5,697 nucleotides of DNA from an uncultured Alphaproteobacteria bacterium (GTDB lineage: Bacteria > Pseudomonadota > Alphaproteobacteria > Rickettsiales > UBA1997). Made by a program: the position numbers and the translations under genes. This document shows positions 5,686-5,697 of the stretch, piece after piece. Under the pieces are notes generated by a model. That model was not told the DNA's origin and did no database searches. It worked only from the letters and a program-made list of their open reading frames with translations. Each line of letters opens with the position of its first letter. Within the stretch, counting starts at the first letter, position 1. The stretch lies in NCBI GenBank assembly GCA_903898475.1, contig CAIUFU010000225.1:1-5697 (forward strand), in the 5' to 3' direction.

Positions 5686-5697
5686 AGTTACTCGAAA

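Overview
The window looks like a piece of an AT-rich, host-associated alphaproteobacterial chromosome, most likely Rickettsiales or a close relative. The main evidence is the 3' end of a 16S rRNA gene at 1-288. It has the late-helix signature ACACACTGCCCGTCA, the alphaproteobacterial GTAGGGGAACCTGCGG segment, and a terminal GGATTACCTCC instead of GGATCACCTCC. No tRNA, 23S or 5S sequence follows it, so the 16S gene appears to be unlinked from the rest of the rRNA operon, as is known for Rickettsiales. The placement rests on remembered signatures and was not checked by a search.

Layout. (1) 1-288: 16S rRNA 3' end, followed by a stretch with three successive hairpins (296-396). (2) 451-1292, plus strand: a two-gene unit with a TAATG stop/start overlap, made of a 4-oxalocrotonate-tautomerase-superfamily protein of the 5-carboxymethyl-2-hydroxymuconate isomerase type and a GNAT acetyltransferase. 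(3) 1359-4017, minus strand: ccoG, the cbb3 oxidase copper-assembly ferredoxin. Only 18 bp downstream of it is a broken gene for an unusual protein with an ankyrin-like N-terminus, a metzincin-type zinc metallopeptidase domain and a C-terminal membrane segment. (4) 4018-4222: a divergent intergenic region. (5) 4223-5626, plus strand: lpdA, dihydrolipoamide dehydrogenase, followed by a strong GC-rich palindrome near the window end.

The most interesting item is the metallopeptidase gene. It is spread over all three minus-strand frames and needs two separate -1 shifts to read through. With two bases restored the span becomes an open frame of about 416 codons. Its last third (about 95 codons, with the membrane segment) has no plausible start codon and is easy to miss. 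The zinc motif HEMGHAGFDLKHP has one residue more than the canonical HExxHxxGxxH, and a Met-turn-like VMA follows 32 residues after the third histidine. All other complete genes here are intact, so decay or a real recoding event is at least as plausible as sequencing error.

As a set, ccoG and lpdA point to aerobic energy metabolism: a high-affinity cbb3 oxidase under low oxygen, and 2-oxoacid dehydrogenase complexes. The ankyrin/peptidase/membrane-anchor protein would suit host interaction. The tautomerase-GNAT pair has no evident pathway partner in the window.
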